Of a stretch of DNA of 64,000 nucleotides, positions 46,314 to 55,509 are shown piece after piece. Under the pieces are notes generated by a model, which was given only the letters and a program-made list of their open reading frames with translations, was not told where the DNA came from and did not search any database. Both the position numbers and the translations under genes were made by a program. This DNA comes from Shinella granuli (GTDB lineage Bacteria > Pseudomonadota > Alphaproteobacteria > Rhizobiales > Rhizobiaceae). The stretch spans positions 62,001 through 126,000 of the forward strand of contig NZ_SLVX01000006.1 in the NCBI RefSeq assembly GCF_004341885.1. The letters are read 5' to 3'. Every line of letters starts with the position of its first letter. Position 1 is the first letter of the stretch.

Positions 46314-47509
46314 CCCCCGTCCACGAACCGCTCTCCGAAGAGGCCGCCGCGCGCCTCGTCCAGGTCGCCGCGCTCTCCCGCACGCCGCTTGCCATTCGCG
46401 GCGGCGGCACGCGCAGCCTTGCCGGCGTGCCCGAAGGGGCCGAGACGCTCTCGACGCGCGGCCTTGCCGGCATCGTGGCCTATAACCCCGCCGAGATGAC
46501 CATGACTGCCCGCGCCGGCACGCCGCTGGAGGTCGTGGAGGCGGCGCTTGCCGAAAAGCGCCAGATGCTCGCCTTCGAGCCCTGCGACCTGCGCGGCGCG
46601 CTCGGCTCCTCCGGCATTCCCACCATCGGCGGCGTCTTCGCCGCCAATGCCTCCGGCCCGCGCCGCTTCGTTGCCGGCGCCGCGCGCGACAGCCTGCTCG
46701 GCGTGCGCTTCGTCAACGGCAGGGGCGAGGTGGTGAAGGCCGGCGGCCGGGTGATGAAGAACGTCACCGGCCTCGACCTCGCAAAGCTGCTCGCCGGCTC
46801 GCACGGTGCTCTGGCGCTCATGACGGAGGTCACCTTCCGCCTGCTGCCGGTGCCGGAAACGGCGGCCACCATCGTCGTCTCCGGCCTCAACGACGCGGAG
46901 GCCGCCGCTGCCATGGCGACGGCGGTGTCGATGTCCGTCGAAGTCTCCGGTGCCGCTCATCTCCCCGAAAGCGTGCGCGGCCGCTTCGCCGGCGGCGCGC
47001 TGCCGGACGGGGCGGCCACCGTGCTGCGCCTCGAAGGCCTCGCCGCCTCCGTCGCCGTGCGCAGCGAGAAGCTGACGGCCGCGATGGCCCGCTTCGGCGC
47101 CGTGACGCGCCTCGATGCGGAGACGACGGGGCGCCTCTGGCGCGAGATCCGCGACGTCGCGCCCTATGCCGACGGCACGCCGCGTCCGCTCTGGCGCGTC
47201 TCCGTCGCGCCCACCGCCGGCCACCAGCTCGTCGCCGCGCTCCGCCTCGAAGCGGGCGTCGATGCCTTCTACGACTGGCAGGGCGGCCTCGTCTGGCTGC
47301 GCATGGAGGCCGATCCCGAGGCCGCGCTTTTGCGCCGCTACGTCAAGGCCGTCGGCGGCGGCCATGCGACGCTGCTGCGGGCCCGGCCGGAGGTGCTGGC
47401 GGCGACGGATACGTTTGAGCCGCAGCCGGACGCCGTCGCCGCGCTTTCGGCGCGTGTCAAGGCGAGCTTCGATCCGGCGGGCTTGTTCGTGTCGCGGATT
47501 GTGGGGTGA
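46310..47509 (+). CDS. glcE: glycolate oxidase subunit GlcE
   Basis: A 399-residue second FAD-binding subunit, shorter than GlcD and without the C-terminal catalytic cap. PLAIRGGGTRSLAGVP, then TIGGVFAANASGPRRFVAGA and MTARAGTPLEVVEAALAEK are the FAD-binding hallmarks. Its ATG overlaps the glcD stop (ATGA). A 118-bp palindromic repeat lies between it and glcF. Confidence 0.93.
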   Translation: MTPVHEPLSEEAAARLVQVAALSRTPLAIRGGGTRSLAGVPEGAETLSTRGLAGIVAYNPAEMTMTARAGTPLEVVEAALAEKRQMLAFEPCDLRGALGSSGIPTIGGVFAANASGPRRFVAGAARDSLLGVRFVNGRGEVVKAGGRVMKNVTGLDLAKLLAGSHGALALMTEVTFRLLPVPETAATIVVSGLNDAEAAAAMATAVSMSVEVSGAAHLPESVRGRFAGGALPDGAATVLRLEGLAASVAVRSEKLTAAMARFGAVTRLDAETTGRLWREIRDVAPYADGTPRPLWRVSVAPTAGHQLVAALRLEAGVDAFYDWQGGLVWLRMEADPEAALLRRYVKAVGGGHATLLRARPEVLAATDTFEPQPDAVAALSARVKASFDPAGLFVSRIVG

Positions 47510-47534
47510 TCGGGAAATGATCGATTTTGTCGCG

Positions 47535-47652
47535 GCCCCTCATCCCCCTGCCGGGACCTTCTCCCTGCAAGCGGGGAGAAGGAGGAAAACGGTGAGCCCG
47601 TCCTTCCTCGCCCCGTTTACGGGGAGAGGATGCCGGCAGGCAGGTGAGGGGC
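47535..47652. repeat. RIME-like palindromic element between glcE and glcF
   Basis: The ends GCCCCTCATCCCCCTGCCGG and CCGGCAGGCAGGTGAGGGGC are approximate inverted repeats about 30 bp long, and each arm folds on itself (for example CTCCC-TGCAAGC-GGGGAG and CCCCG-TTTA-CGGGG). This is the look of the rhizobial intergenic mosaic elements. It contains no gene. It sits inside the operon, 25 bp after glcE. Confidence 0.7.
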
Positions 47653-47689
47653 TGCGCCACGCAGGCCGGCATGAGAAGGACGCCCGCTG

Positions 47690-48988
47690 ATGCAGACCAA
47701 TTTCACCGCCGAGCAGCTTGCCGATCCGCATGTCGCGACATCGGAGAAGATTCTCCGCAAATGCGTGCATTGCGGCTTCTGCACCGCCACCTGTCCCACC
47801 TATGTGACGCTGGGCAACGAGCTCGACAGCCCGCGCGGCCGCATCTATCTCATCAAGGACATGCTGGAGAACGGCCGGCCGGCGGATGCCGAGGTGGTGA
47901 CCCATATCGACCGCTGCCTCTCCTGTCTCTCCTGCACGACGACCTGCCCCTCCGGCGTCGACTACATGCATCTCGTCGACCATGCCCGCATGCATATCGA
48001 GGCGACCTACCGGCGCCCGTTCTGGAACCGGCTGACGCGCAACATCCTCGCCGCCGTACTGCCCTATCCGGGTCGCTTCCGCCTGGCGCTGAAGGCGGCC
48101 GCGCTCGGCCGGCCCTTTGCCGGTGTCCTCAAGCGCTTCAAGCCGCTCGAACCCTTCGGCGCCATGCTGGACCTTGCGCCCCGCTCCCTGCCGAAGGCCT
48201 CGGGCGACGCGGGGCCGGGCACGCATCCAGCCGCCGGTCCGCGCCGCGGGCGCGTCGCGATCCTCTCCGGCTGCGCCCAGCCGGTGCTGAAGCCGGAGAT
48301 CAACGCGGCGACGATCCGCCTCCTCACCCGCCTCGGCGTCGAGGTCGTGGCGCCGACGGGCGAAGTCTGCTGCGGCTCGCTCGTCCACCATATGGGCCGA
48401 GAAGAGCAGGCGCTGGAGGCGGCACGGCGCAATGTCGACGTCTGGCTCGGCGAGATCGAGAAGGGCGGGCTCGACGCGATCATCATCACCGCCTCGGGCT
48501 GCGGCACCACGATCAAGGACTACGGCTTCATGCTGCGCCTCGACCCGGCCTATGCGGACAAGGCCGCGCGCGTCTCGGCGCTCGCGAAGGACATCACGGA
48601 ATATCTTACGACCCTCGACCTGCCGCAGCAGGAGGCGCGAGGGCTGACGGTCGCCTATCATTCGGCCTGTTCCATGCAGCACGGCCAGAAGATCACCATG
48701 GCGCCGAAGGTGCTGCTCAAGAAGGCGGGCTTTGCGGTGCGCGATCCGGCGGAAGGGCACCTGTGCTGCGGTTCGGCCGGCACCTACAACATCCTCCAGC
48801 CGGAGATCTCCGGCAAGCTGAAGGCGCGCAAGGTCAGGAACATCGAGGCCACCAAGCCGGACATCATCGCCACCGGCAATATCGGCTGCATCACCCAGAT
48901 CGCGACGGGCACGGCCATCCCGATCCTGCACACGGTGGAACTCATCGACTGGGCCTATGGCGGAACGAAGCCGGCCGTGCTTTCCTGA
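47690..48988 (+). CDS. glcF: glycolate oxidase iron-sulfur subunit GlcF
   Basis: A 432-residue electron-transfer subunit. Two 4Fe-4S clusters are bound by Cys25, 28, 31 and 35 and by Cys76, 79, 82 and 86. Two CCG domains follow, with SGCAQPVLKPEIN then GEVCCGSLVHHMG and LCCGSAGTYNILQPEIS. It passes electrons from GlcD/GlcE to the membrane quinone pool. It is separated from glcE by a palindromic element, so it may be less strongly expressed than the first two subunits. Confidence 0.95.
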   Translation: MQTNFTAEQLADPHVATSEKILRKCVHCGFCTATCPTYVTLGNELDSPRGRIYLIKDMLENGRPADAEVVTHIDRCLSCLSCTTTCPSGVDYMHLVDHARMHIEATYRRPFWNRLTRNILAAVLPYPGRFRLALKAAALGRPFAGVLKRFKPLEPFGAMLDLAPRSLPKASGDAGPGTHPAAGPRRGRVAILSGCAQPVLKPEINAATIRLLTRLGVEVVAPTGEVCCGSLVHHMGREEQALEAARRNVDVWLGEIEKGGLDAIIITASGCGTTIKDYGFMLRLDPAYADKAARVSALAKDITEYLTTLDLPQQEARGLTVAYHSACSMQHGQKITMAPKVLLKKAGFAVRDPAEGHLCCGSAGTYNILQPEISGKLKARKVRNIEATKPDIIATGNIGCITQIATGTAIPILHTVELIDWAYGGTKPAVLS

Positions 48989-49063
48989 GGCTGTCACGCG
49001 CGGAACAGCCGCTTCGCTCCCGGATTGCTAGACAGGCGGCATTCCAGCCCATCGGAGATGTCC

Positions 49064-49507
49064 ATGCGCCGCCTCATGCTTTCGCTCGTCGCCCTTGCCG
49101 CCCTTTCGACGCCCGCCTTCGCCACCGGCGGGTTCAGCTGCGCGGTGAAGGACAGGAACGTCACTTTCGAAGGGGAGGCAGGCTTCAGCTACAGCCTCGG
49201 CGGCATCCTGAATTTCCGCGGATCGATCGAGCTGCCGAAGGACCTCGCCCGCAAGGGGCTCGATGGGAAGATAGCGCTCGATCCGTCCTTCCTCACGCAT
49301 CACTGGCTGCATGACGGCGAACTGCGCCTGCTCGTCCATGCCGAATCCGGCGACAACCAGCCCTTTGCGGCGCTCGATTTCGTCATGATGACGAAGGCCG
49401 GCGCGGACGACATCGGTTACGAGGGCACCTATACGCTGAGGATCGAAGGCGCCGACCTTGACGAGCCGATCCGGCGCGAGGGAAAGATCGGCTGCTCCGT
49501 CGGCTGA
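49064..49507 (+). CDS. secreted protein of unknown function
   Basis: A 147-residue protein with a Sec signal (LMLSLVALAALSTPAFA). The rest is beta-rich with GGFSCAVKDRNVTFEGEAGF, then HDGELRLLVHAESG and YEGTYTLRIEG; the two cysteines at either end (SCAVK and GCSVG) could form a disulfide. GGAG at 49054-49057 favours ATG 49064 over the ATG at 49058. I do not recognise a family. A hairpin at 49514-49536 separates it from the convergent transpeptidase. Confidence 0.75.
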   Translation: MRRLMLSLVALAALSTPAFATGGFSCAVKDRNVTFEGEAGFSYSLGGILNFRGSIELPKDLARKGLDGKIALDPSFLTHHWLHDGELRLLVHAESGDNQPFAALDFVMMTKAGADDIGYEGTYTLRIEGADLDEPIRREGKIGCSVG

Positions 49508-49513
49508 ACGGAA

Positions 49514-49536
49514 GACGCCGGCGCAGGGCCGGCGTC
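49514..49536. terminator. hairpin between convergent genes
   Basis: GACGCCGGC pairs with GCCGGCGTC across five bases. No T run follows on either strand. Confidence 0.45.
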
Positions 49537-49551
49537 CGGACGATCGACGGC

Positions 49552-50259
49552 TCAGCCGCCGAAGCCGAAGAGGTTGCCGAAGAAATCGACGCCGCGATCG
49601 TTGTAGCTCACGCTGCCCTGGCGGTTGCCGGGGCCGACGACGATGACCTTGGTGCCGATGTCGGCGCGGGCATAGAGATGCTCCACGTCCTTGTTCATCA
49701 TGCGGATGCAGCCTGACGACATGTTCTGGCCGATCGTCCAGGGCTGGTTCGTGCCGTGGATGCGGAAGATCGTGTCGCGGCCGCCCTTGTAGAGATAGAG
49801 CGCGCGCGCGCCGAGCGGGTTGTCCTCGCCGCCGGCCTGGGTGACGGGCAGGATGCGGCCCTTCTTGGCCTCGCGGCGGCGCATCTCGGCCGGCGGCGTC
49901 CAGCTCGGCCATTCGGCCTTGCGGCCGACCTTCACCACGCCCGACCAGCCGAAGCCGTCGCGGCCGACGCCGATGCCGTAGCGCGTCGCCTTGTTGTTGC
50001 CCTCGACATAGTAGAGATACTTGTTGTTCGTATCGACGATGACGGTGCCGGGTGCCTGGTCGGTGACGAAGCGCACCTTGGTGCGCTTGTACTTCGCCGC
50101 GACCTGCTTCTTGCTCGGCTGGGCGACGAGCGTCACGTCGGAGGCCGTCTCGATCCGGTCGCCCGCGCGGGCGGCGGGAAAGGCATTCGCCGACGAGACC
50201 GGCATGATCGCCGTGGCCGCGACGGTCGCGGCCAGCAAGATCGATGCGTATTTCCGCAT
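49552..50259 (-). CDS. L,D-transpeptidase (YkuD family)
   Basis: A 235-residue secreted transpeptidase. A Sec signal covers residues 1-27 (MRKYASILLAATVAATAIMP then VSSANA). The catalytic segment is FRIHGTNQPWTIGQNMSSGC, with His168 and Cys184, followed by IRMMNKDVEHLY. GAGAGGGAC precedes ATG 50259. Its paralogue lies 131 bp upstream in the same direction; the catalytic halves are close (both contain GRKAEWPSWTPP or TRKAEWPSWTPP), so the pair probably arose by tandem duplication. Confidence 0.92.
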   Translation of the reverse strand: MRKYASILLAATVAATAIMPVSSANAFPAARAGDRIETASDVTLVAQPSKKQVAAKYKRTKVRFVTDQAPGTVIVDTNNKYLYYVEGNNKATRYGIGVGRDGFGWSGVVKVGRKAEWPSWTPPAEMRRREAKKGRILPVTQAGGEDNPLGARALYLYKGGRDTIFRIHGTNQPWTIGQNMSSGCIRMMNKDVEHLYARADIGTKVIVVGPGNRQGSVSYNDRGVDFFGNLFGFGG

Positions 50260-50361
50260 GGTATAGTCCCTCTCAATCCTAGAATTCTGCGAGGCTAACC
50301 GACTCTTGACCGATTTCAAGTCGGCTCCCGCGCAGTAAGACGATTGTGAGGGCGGATTTCT

Positions 50362-50381
50362 TCGGGGCCTTGTGGCCCCGA
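50362..50381 (-). terminator. possible terminator between the two L,D-transpeptidases
   Basis: TCGGGGCC pairs with GGCCCCGA across TTGT, 10 bp after the stop of the gene at 50391. The following minus-strand bases are not T-rich, so it is weak. Confidence 0.4.
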
Positions 50382-50390
50382 TACCACAAA

Positions 50391-51131
50391 TCAGATCACG
50401 ATGACCTTCGTGCCCACCTTCACGCGCTCGTAGAGATCGACGACATCCTCGTTGCGCATGCGGATGCAGCCGGAGGAAACCGCATAGCCGATCGTCCAGG
50501 GCGCGTTGGTGCCGTGGATGCGGTAGAGCGTCGAGCCGAGATACATGGCGCGCGAGCCGAGCGGGTTTTCCGGCCCGCCTTCCATGAAGGCCGGCAGGTA
50601 ATGGCCCTTGGCGGCCTCGCGGGCGATCATCTCCTTCGGCGGCGTCCAGCTCGGCCATTCGGCCTTGCGGGTGATCGTGTGGGCGCCTGCCCATTCGAAG
50701 CCGGGCTTGCCGACGCCGACGCCGTAGCGCCGCGCCTTGCCGCCCTCCAGCACGAGGTAGAGGAAGCGGTTGTTGGTATCGATGACGATGGTGCCCGGCC
50801 TGTGCTCGCTTTCGTAGTCGACGAGCTGCGGCAGGTACATCGGGTCGAACTTCGACTTGACCGGATTGCGCGCCGTGCCGGTCGCCGAGACCTGCTCGAC
50901 ACGGGCCGCGCCCTCGCGGCGCAGGACGCGGCGCTGCTGCACCTTCTGGCGCTGGATGATGCGGCGGGTGTTGACGGCGGGCTGCACGCCCTCGCCGGTG
51001 AGCTGCATCAGCCAGGGCGCGGTAAGGTCAGGGCTGACGATGACCGGCGGGCGGCTCATGTAGCGCTCGCTCGCATGCGCTGCGGTGGTCGTGCACAGAA
51101 GGGTCGTTGCAAGGAGGATTCGTATCAACAT
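50391..51131 (-). CDS. L,D-transpeptidase (YkuD family)
   Basis: A 246-residue secreted transpeptidase with a Sec signal (MLIRILLATTLLCTTTAAHA). A basic linker (RRIIQRQKVQQRRVLRREG) separates it from the catalytic domain, where LYRIHGTNAPWTIGYAVSSG carries His206, and Cys222 follows. It is one of four YkuD proteins in the window. The linker is unlike that of its neighbour and may hold the enzyme to the wall or to a partner. Confidence 0.92.
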   Translation of the reverse strand: MLIRILLATTLLCTTTAAHASERYMSRPPVIVSPDLTAPWLMQLTGEGVQPAVNTRRIIQRQKVQQRRVLRREGAARVEQVSATGTARNPVKSKFDPMYLPQLVDYESEHRPGTIVIDTNNRFLYLVLEGGKARRYGVGVGKPGFEWAGAHTITRKAEWPSWTPPKEMIAREAAKGHYLPAFMEGGPENPLGSRAMYLGSTLYRIHGTNAPWTIGYAVSSGCIRMRNEDVVDLYERVKVGTKVIVI

Positions 51132-51351
51132 CGGACGTACTCGCTACTGATCGTGCCGGGATGCGCCGCGGGAACGGGAATGCAGCGCCGGTTCGACGGA
51201 AATGCTTGCACCCTGCGATGAAGCGAATGGTAAACGGGCGTTCATTCGATATCGACGATGCCGAGAAAGCTTTGAGTAGGGTTATTGCCGGCTTTCCAAA
51301 TGTGGTTGATGAGTGGTAAATCGGAACAAAAAGGAAACGGAGGGCATGGTC

Positions 51352-51978
51352 ATGGCAAAGGGACTTCTGGAAGGCGACGACGGGCGGGTGCGGTGCGCCT
51401 GGCACGGCAATCTCGACGACTACCGTCGCTACCATGATGCGGAATGGGGCCATCCCGTCGTCAGCGACCACCGCCTCTTCGAGAAGATCTGCCTCGAAGG
51501 CTTCCAGTCGGGCCTGTCCTGGCTCACCATCCTGCGCAAGCGCGAGGGCTTCCGCGCCGCCTTCGCCGCCTTCGATTTCGACAAGGTTGCCGGCTTCGGC
51601 GACGACGACATCGCCCGCTGCCTTGCCGATCCCGGCATCGTGCGCCATCGCGGCAAGATCGTCTCGACGATCAACAATGCCCGCCGGGCGCAGGCGCTGC
51701 GCGACGAGTTCGGCACGCTCGCCCGCTACTTCTGGAGCTTCGAGCCGGGCCCGGACGAACGGCCGGCGCGGGTCGACTGGGAGACGATCGTCGCCAACCC
51801 GACGACACCCACTTCCGTCCGGCTGTCGAAGGACCTGAAGAAGCGCGGCTGGACCTTCGTCGGCCCCACCACCGTCTACGCCTTCATGCAGGCCATGGGC
51901 CTCGTCAACGACCATGTGGAGGGGTGTTTCTGCCGCGTGGAAGTCGAAGAGAAGAGAAATCGGCTCGAACGGCCATAA
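51352..51978 (+). CDS. tag: DNA-3-methyladenine glycosylase I
   Basis: A 208-residue base-excision enzyme that removes N3-methyladenine. The N-terminus VRCAWHGNLDDYRRYHDAEWG contains the Zn ligands Cys15 and His18 and the base-binding Tyr/Glu/Trp. The remaining ligands are in VNDHVEGCFCR near the end. GFQSGLSWLTILRKREGFR is the helix-hairpin-helix region. GGAGGG at 51339-51344 is 7 bases before ATG 51352, which I prefer over the ATG at 51346. Confidence 0.95.
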   Translation: MAKGLLEGDDGRVRCAWHGNLDDYRRYHDAEWGHPVVSDHRLFEKICLEGFQSGLSWLTILRKREGFRAAFAAFDFDKVAGFGDDDIARCLADPGIVRHRGKIVSTINNARRAQALRDEFGTLARYFWSFEPGPDERPARVDWETIVANPTTPTSVRLSKDLKKRGWTFVGPTTVYAFMQAMGLVNDHVEGCFCRVEVEEKRNRLERP

Positions 51979-52136
51979 TTCGCGTATTGCCGACACAAAT
52001 ATATCTTTGATTCTACAACGAATCATGTAGCTTAAGGTTGAGCGGCAAAATCATACATCGCAAGTTCTGGGGTCGGCGTACGCGTGCGTAGTCGTGACGT
52101 GCCGCTTTGTGCTGAATGATTTGGCATGGGGGACAA

Positions 52137-52355
52137 ATGGCGGCGAGCACACCTGCAATGGACGATTCCCGACTTGAAGGCTGGGCCTGTGACAAGGCGC
52201 AGGAGATCATGCTCCGGGAGGGCTTTCGCCTGATCCGGTCGGCAAGAAGCGGCAGCAACACGGAAATTCGCGAAACGACGCTGCTGATGGCCCGCGCCAT
52301 CGCGGCCTCGCTGGTCGAGGCGTCGGCGGCGCATCGCAACCCGGCGGCTGAATGA
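52137..52355 (+). CDS. small protein of unknown function
   Basis: A 72-residue acidic-to-neutral helical protein: DDSRLEGWACDKAQEIMLRE then GFRLIRSARSGSNTEIRETT and LLMARAIAASLVEASA. GGGGGAC precedes the ATG at 52137. It stands alone between tag and hisS, with a hairpin 24 bp after its stop. The helix pattern resembles small regulatory proteins but I do not recognise it. Confidence 0.6.
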   Translation: MAASTPAMDDSRLEGWACDKAQEIMLREGFRLIRSARSGSNTEIRETTLLMARAIAASLVEASAAHRNPAAE

Positions 52356-52673
52356 CGCATCATTCCATGGAACCGTAGAGAGGCCTGCCGGGGATACCGG
52401 CAGGCCTCTGCCGTCTTGTCGGCGCAGCTTCCCGGCGTTCTTCGCCGGCCGGCCGGAAAGAGCGGCCTCCGGACCGGCGAACGGCGTCATCCGCGACGAC
52501 ACCCATTCCATCCTCATCCCGACCGCCGGGGCGCCGATGGCCTGCGCCGTCATCGTGCACGGTTGGGACACGCTGTCGCGCCGGCCGTGATGGAGGGCGC
52601 TTCCGCCCTTGCCGCTGCCCGTCCAATCCGCTAGGGAAACCGCAACGGAAATACAGGAATTTCGGGTATCCCG
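52356..52673. other. intergenic region before hisS with terminator-like hairpin
   Basis: AGAGGCCTGCCGG pairs with CCGGCAGGCCTCT (52379-52409) across five bases, a likely terminator of the small gene with a poor T tract. The rest of the 318 bases precedes hisS; no gene or riboswitch is seen. Confidence 0.5.
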
Positions 52674-54197
52674 ATGAGCGAAAAGCAGAAAAAACCGCAG
52701 AAGCTGAAGGCCCGCCTGCCGCGCGGCTTCGTCGATCGCGATGCCGCGGACATCCGCGCCCTCACCGAAATGACCGCGAAGATCCGCGCGGTCTACGAGC
52801 ACTACGGCTTCGACCCGGTCGAAACCCCGCTTTTCGAATATACCGACGCGCTCGGCAAGTTCCTGCCGGACAGCGACCGCCCGAACGAGGGCGTCTTCTC
52901 GCTGCAGGACGACGACGACCAGTGGATGAGCCTGCGCTATGACCTGACGGCGCCGCTCGCCCGCCATGTCGCGGAGAATTTCAACGAGATCCAGCTTCCC
53001 TACCGCACCTACCGCGCCGGCTACGTCTTCCGCAACGAGAAGCCAGGCCCGGGCCGCTTCCGCCAGTTCATGCAGTTCGATGCCGATACGGTGGGCGCGG
53101 CCGGCGTTCAGGCGGATGCCGAAATGTGCATGATGTTCGCCGATACGATGGAAGCCCTCGGCATCGCCCGCGGCGACTATGTCATCCGCGTCAACAACCG
53201 CAAGGTCCTGGACGGCATGCTGGAGGTCGTCGGCCTTGGCGGCGAGGAGAATGCGGCGCGCCGGCTGAATGCCCTGCGCGCGCTCGACAAGTTCGACAAG
53301 TTCGGCATTCCCGGCGTCCGCGAGCTTCTCGGCGCGGGGCGCAAGGACGAAAGCGGCGACTTCACCAAGGGCGTCGGCCTCGATCCCGCCGGCATCGAGC
53401 TGCTGGTCGGCGTGCTCGACACCTCGTCCTTCGGCGACAACCTGGAGACCGTCGCTTCGCTCGACAATCGCTTCGGACAGAACGAGCGCGCCCGCGAGGG
53501 CGTGGAGGAACTGGAACAGATCGCGAAGCTCGTCGCCAGCGCCGGCTATGAAGCGGATCGCATCAAGGTCGATCCCTCCTGCGTGCGCGGCCTCGAATAT
53601 TACACCGGCCCGGTCTTCGAGGCCGAACTGCAGTTCGCCGTCACCAACGAGAAGGGCGAGAAGGTCGTCTTCGGCTCGGTCGGCGGCGGCGGCCGCTACG
53701 ACGGCCTCGTTTCCCGCTTCATGGGCCAGCCGGTGCCGGCCACCGGCTTTTCCATCGGCGTCTCGCGCCTGATGACGGCGCTGAAGAACCTCGGCAAGCT
53801 CGGCCAGGACGATATCGTCGCCCCCGTGCTCGTCACGGTCATGGACGGCGACATCGAGAGCATGGGCCGCTACCAGCGTTTCACGCAGGCGCTGCGCGCC
53901 GCCGGCATCCGCGCCGAAATGTACCAGGGCAACTGGAAGAAGTTCGGCAACCAGCTCAAATATGCCGACCGCCGCGGCGCCCCTGTCGCGATCATCCAGG
54001 GCGGCGACGAGCGCGCCGGAGGCCTCGTGCAGATCAAGGACCTGATCGAGGGCAAGCGCCTTTCCGGCGAGATCGAGGACAACATTGCCTGGCGCGAAGC
54101 GCGCGTGGCGCAGGTCTCCGTGCCGGAGGCCGAGCTCGTCGCCAGGGTTCGCGAAATCCTCGACGCGCAGGCCGAAGACCGGGCGCGCCAAGGGTGA
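52674..54197 (+). CDS. hisS: histidyl-tRNA synthetase, alphaproteobacterial type
   Basis: A 507-residue class II synthetase charging tRNA-His. Motif 2 begins [20 protein letters not shown] (residues 114-132) and lacks the RHERPQKGR pattern of E. coli, resembling the eukaryote-like branch found in alphaproteobacteria. The His-specific motif is [11 protein letters not shown] and motif 3 is [10 protein letters not shown]. The anticodon-binding domain ends the protein. It is the first gene of the hisS-hisZ-hisG group, with hisZ 178 bp on across a palindromic element. Confidence 0.96.
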   Translation: MSEKQKKPQKLKARLPRGFVDRDAADIRALTEMTAKIRAVYEHYGFDPVETPLFEYTDALGKFLPDSDRPNEGVFSLQDDDDQWMSLRYDLTAPLARHVAENFNEIQLPYRTYRAGYVFRNEKPGPGRFRQFMQFDADTVGAAGVQADAEMCMMFADTMEALGIARGDYVIRVNNRKVLDGMLEVVGLGGEENAARRLNALRALDKFDKFGIPGVRELLGAGRKDESGDFTKGVGLDPAGIELLVGVLDTSSFGDNLETVASLDNRFGQNERAREGVEELEQIAKLVASAGYEADRIKVDPSCVRGLEYYTGPVFEAELQFAVTNEKGEKVVFGSVGGGGRYDGLVSRFMGQPVPATGFSIGVSRLMTALKNLGKLGQDDIVAPVLVTVMDGDIESMGRYQRFTQALRAAGIRAEMYQGNWKKFGNQLKYADRRGAPVAIIQGGDERAGGLVQIKDLIEGKRLSGEIEDNIAWREARVAQVSVPEAELVARVREILDAQAEDRARQG

Positions 54198-54214
54198 TGG
54201 GCATGCGCGCCGCT

Positions 54215-54367
54215 CCCCCTCTGTCCTGCCGGACATTTCCTCCTCAAGGGGGGAGGCCGGCAAGGCGCTCGAACGTCATTCCATCTGCCTCGCTTCTGAT
54301 TGGCGAAACGCTGCTCCATCCGATCTTCCCCCTTGAGGGGGAAATGTCCGGCAAGACGGAGGGGGGG
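54215..54367. repeat. 153-bp palindromic element between hisS and hisZ
   Basis: The ends CCCCCTCTGTCCTGCCGGAC (continuing ATTTCC) and GGAAATGTCCGGCAAGACGG (continuing AGGGGG) are inverted repeats matching at 24 of 26 positions. Each arm also folds on itself; TTCCCCC-TTGA-GGGGGAA lies at 54326-54342. The body has no gene. It is the same type as the element at 47535 but a different sequence family. Confidence 0.72.
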
Positions 54368-54375
54368 GACGTCCG

Positions 54376-55509
54376 ATGCCCCTAGTCAACCTCCCCACCT
54401 TCGCCCCCCAACTCATCGCCGATCTCGAAGGGCTCGGCACGGAGCGTGTCGACACGCCGGTCATCCAGCCGGCCGAACCCTTCCTCGACATGGCGGGCGA
54501 GGACCTGCGCCGGCGCATCTTCCTGACGGAGAGCGAGACCGGCAAGAGCCTCTGCCTCCGCCCCGAATTCACCATCCCGGTCTGCCTGCGCCATATCGAG
54601 ACGGCGACGGGCACGCCGAAGCGCTACGCCTATCTCGGCGAGGTGTTCCGCCAGCGCCGCGAGGGCTCGAACGAGTTCTACCAGGCCGGCATCGAGGATC
54701 TCGGCGAGCCCGACGTCGCGAAGGCCGATGCGCGCGCCGTGCATGACGCGCTGACCGTGCTGAAGAACCGCCTGCCGGGCGTGGCCTTTTCCGTGGTGCT
54801 CGGCGACCAGGCGGTCTTCGAGGCGGTGGTGGCGGCCTGCGGCCTTCCCGCCGGCTGGCAGAAGCGGCTCGTCCACGCCTTCGGCAACCAGGCACAGTTG
54901 CAGCGGCTGATGGCCGACCTCTCCGATCCCGCGCCGTCCGGCGTCTTCGGCCCGGAGGTCGACCGCCTCGCCATCCTCGGCAAGCTCGACGACGAGGCGA
55001 CGCTGATCGCCCATATCGACGCGACGATGGAGGAGACCGGCTATTCCACCAATGCCAGCCGCAGCCCGGCCGACATCGCCCGGCGCCTGCGCGAGAAGAT
55101 GGAACTGGCCAACACGCGGCTCGATGCCCGCACGCTGGCGCTTCTCAGGGAGTTCCTGGCGCTGGAGCTGAGCCTTGCCGAGGCGCCCGGGGCGCTCGCT
55201 GGCTTCGCTGAAAAGGCCGGCCTGTCGCTCGGCGCGGCGCTCTTGCGGTTCGAAAGCCGTGTCGCGGCGCTCAGCGCCACCGGCGTCGACCCTGCGACGA
55301 TCACCTATCGCGCCGCCTTCGGCCGCCCGCTCGATTATTATACCGGCCTCGTCTTCGAGATCGCGCCGGCCGGGGAAGCCCTGGTGCTTGCCGGCGGCGG
55401 CCGCTTCGACCGGCTCTTGACCCTGCTGGGCGCGAAGGAACGCATTCCGGCCGTCGGCTTCTCGCTCTGGCTCGACCGGATCGCGGGCGTGAAGGGAGCT
55501 GCCGCATGA
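54376..55509 (+). CDS. hisZ: ATP phosphoribosyltransferase regulatory subunit HisZ
   Basis: A 377-residue relative of the synthetase that activates the short form of HisG. It keeps the class II fold ([19 protein letters not shown], then [20 protein letters not shown] and [13 protein letters not shown]) but not the tRNA-charging residues or anticodon domain. The ATG follows the palindromic element by 8 bases with no clear ribosome site. Its stop overlaps hisG by ATGA, so the two subunits are coupled. Confidence 0.94.
   Translation: MPLVNLPTFAPQLIADLEGLGTERVDTPVIQPAEPFLDMAGEDLRRRIFLTESETGKSLCLRPEFTIPVCLRHIETATGTPKRYAYLGEVFRQRREGSNEFYQAGIEDLGEPDVAKADARAVHDALTVLKNRLPGVAFSVVLGDQAVFEAVVAACGLPAGWQKRLVHAFGNQAQLQRLMADLSDPAPSGVFGPEVDRLAILGKLDDEATLIAHIDATMEETGYSTNASRSPADIARRLREKMELANTRLDARTLALLREFLALELSLAEAPGALAGFAEKAGLSLGAALLRFESRVAALSATGVDPATITYRAAFGRPLDYYTGLVFEIAPAGEALVLAGGGRFDRLLTLLGAKERIPAVGFSLWLDRIAGVKGAAA

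Noticed and set aside
52360..52626. An 88-codon minus-strand ORF before hisS
   Set aside because: No ribosome site and a composition typical of antisense GC-rich DNA.
54376..55509. hisZ as a second or pseudogene copy of hisS
   Set aside because: Its length, loss of the anticodon domain and coupling to short hisG are exactly those of the regulatory subunit.
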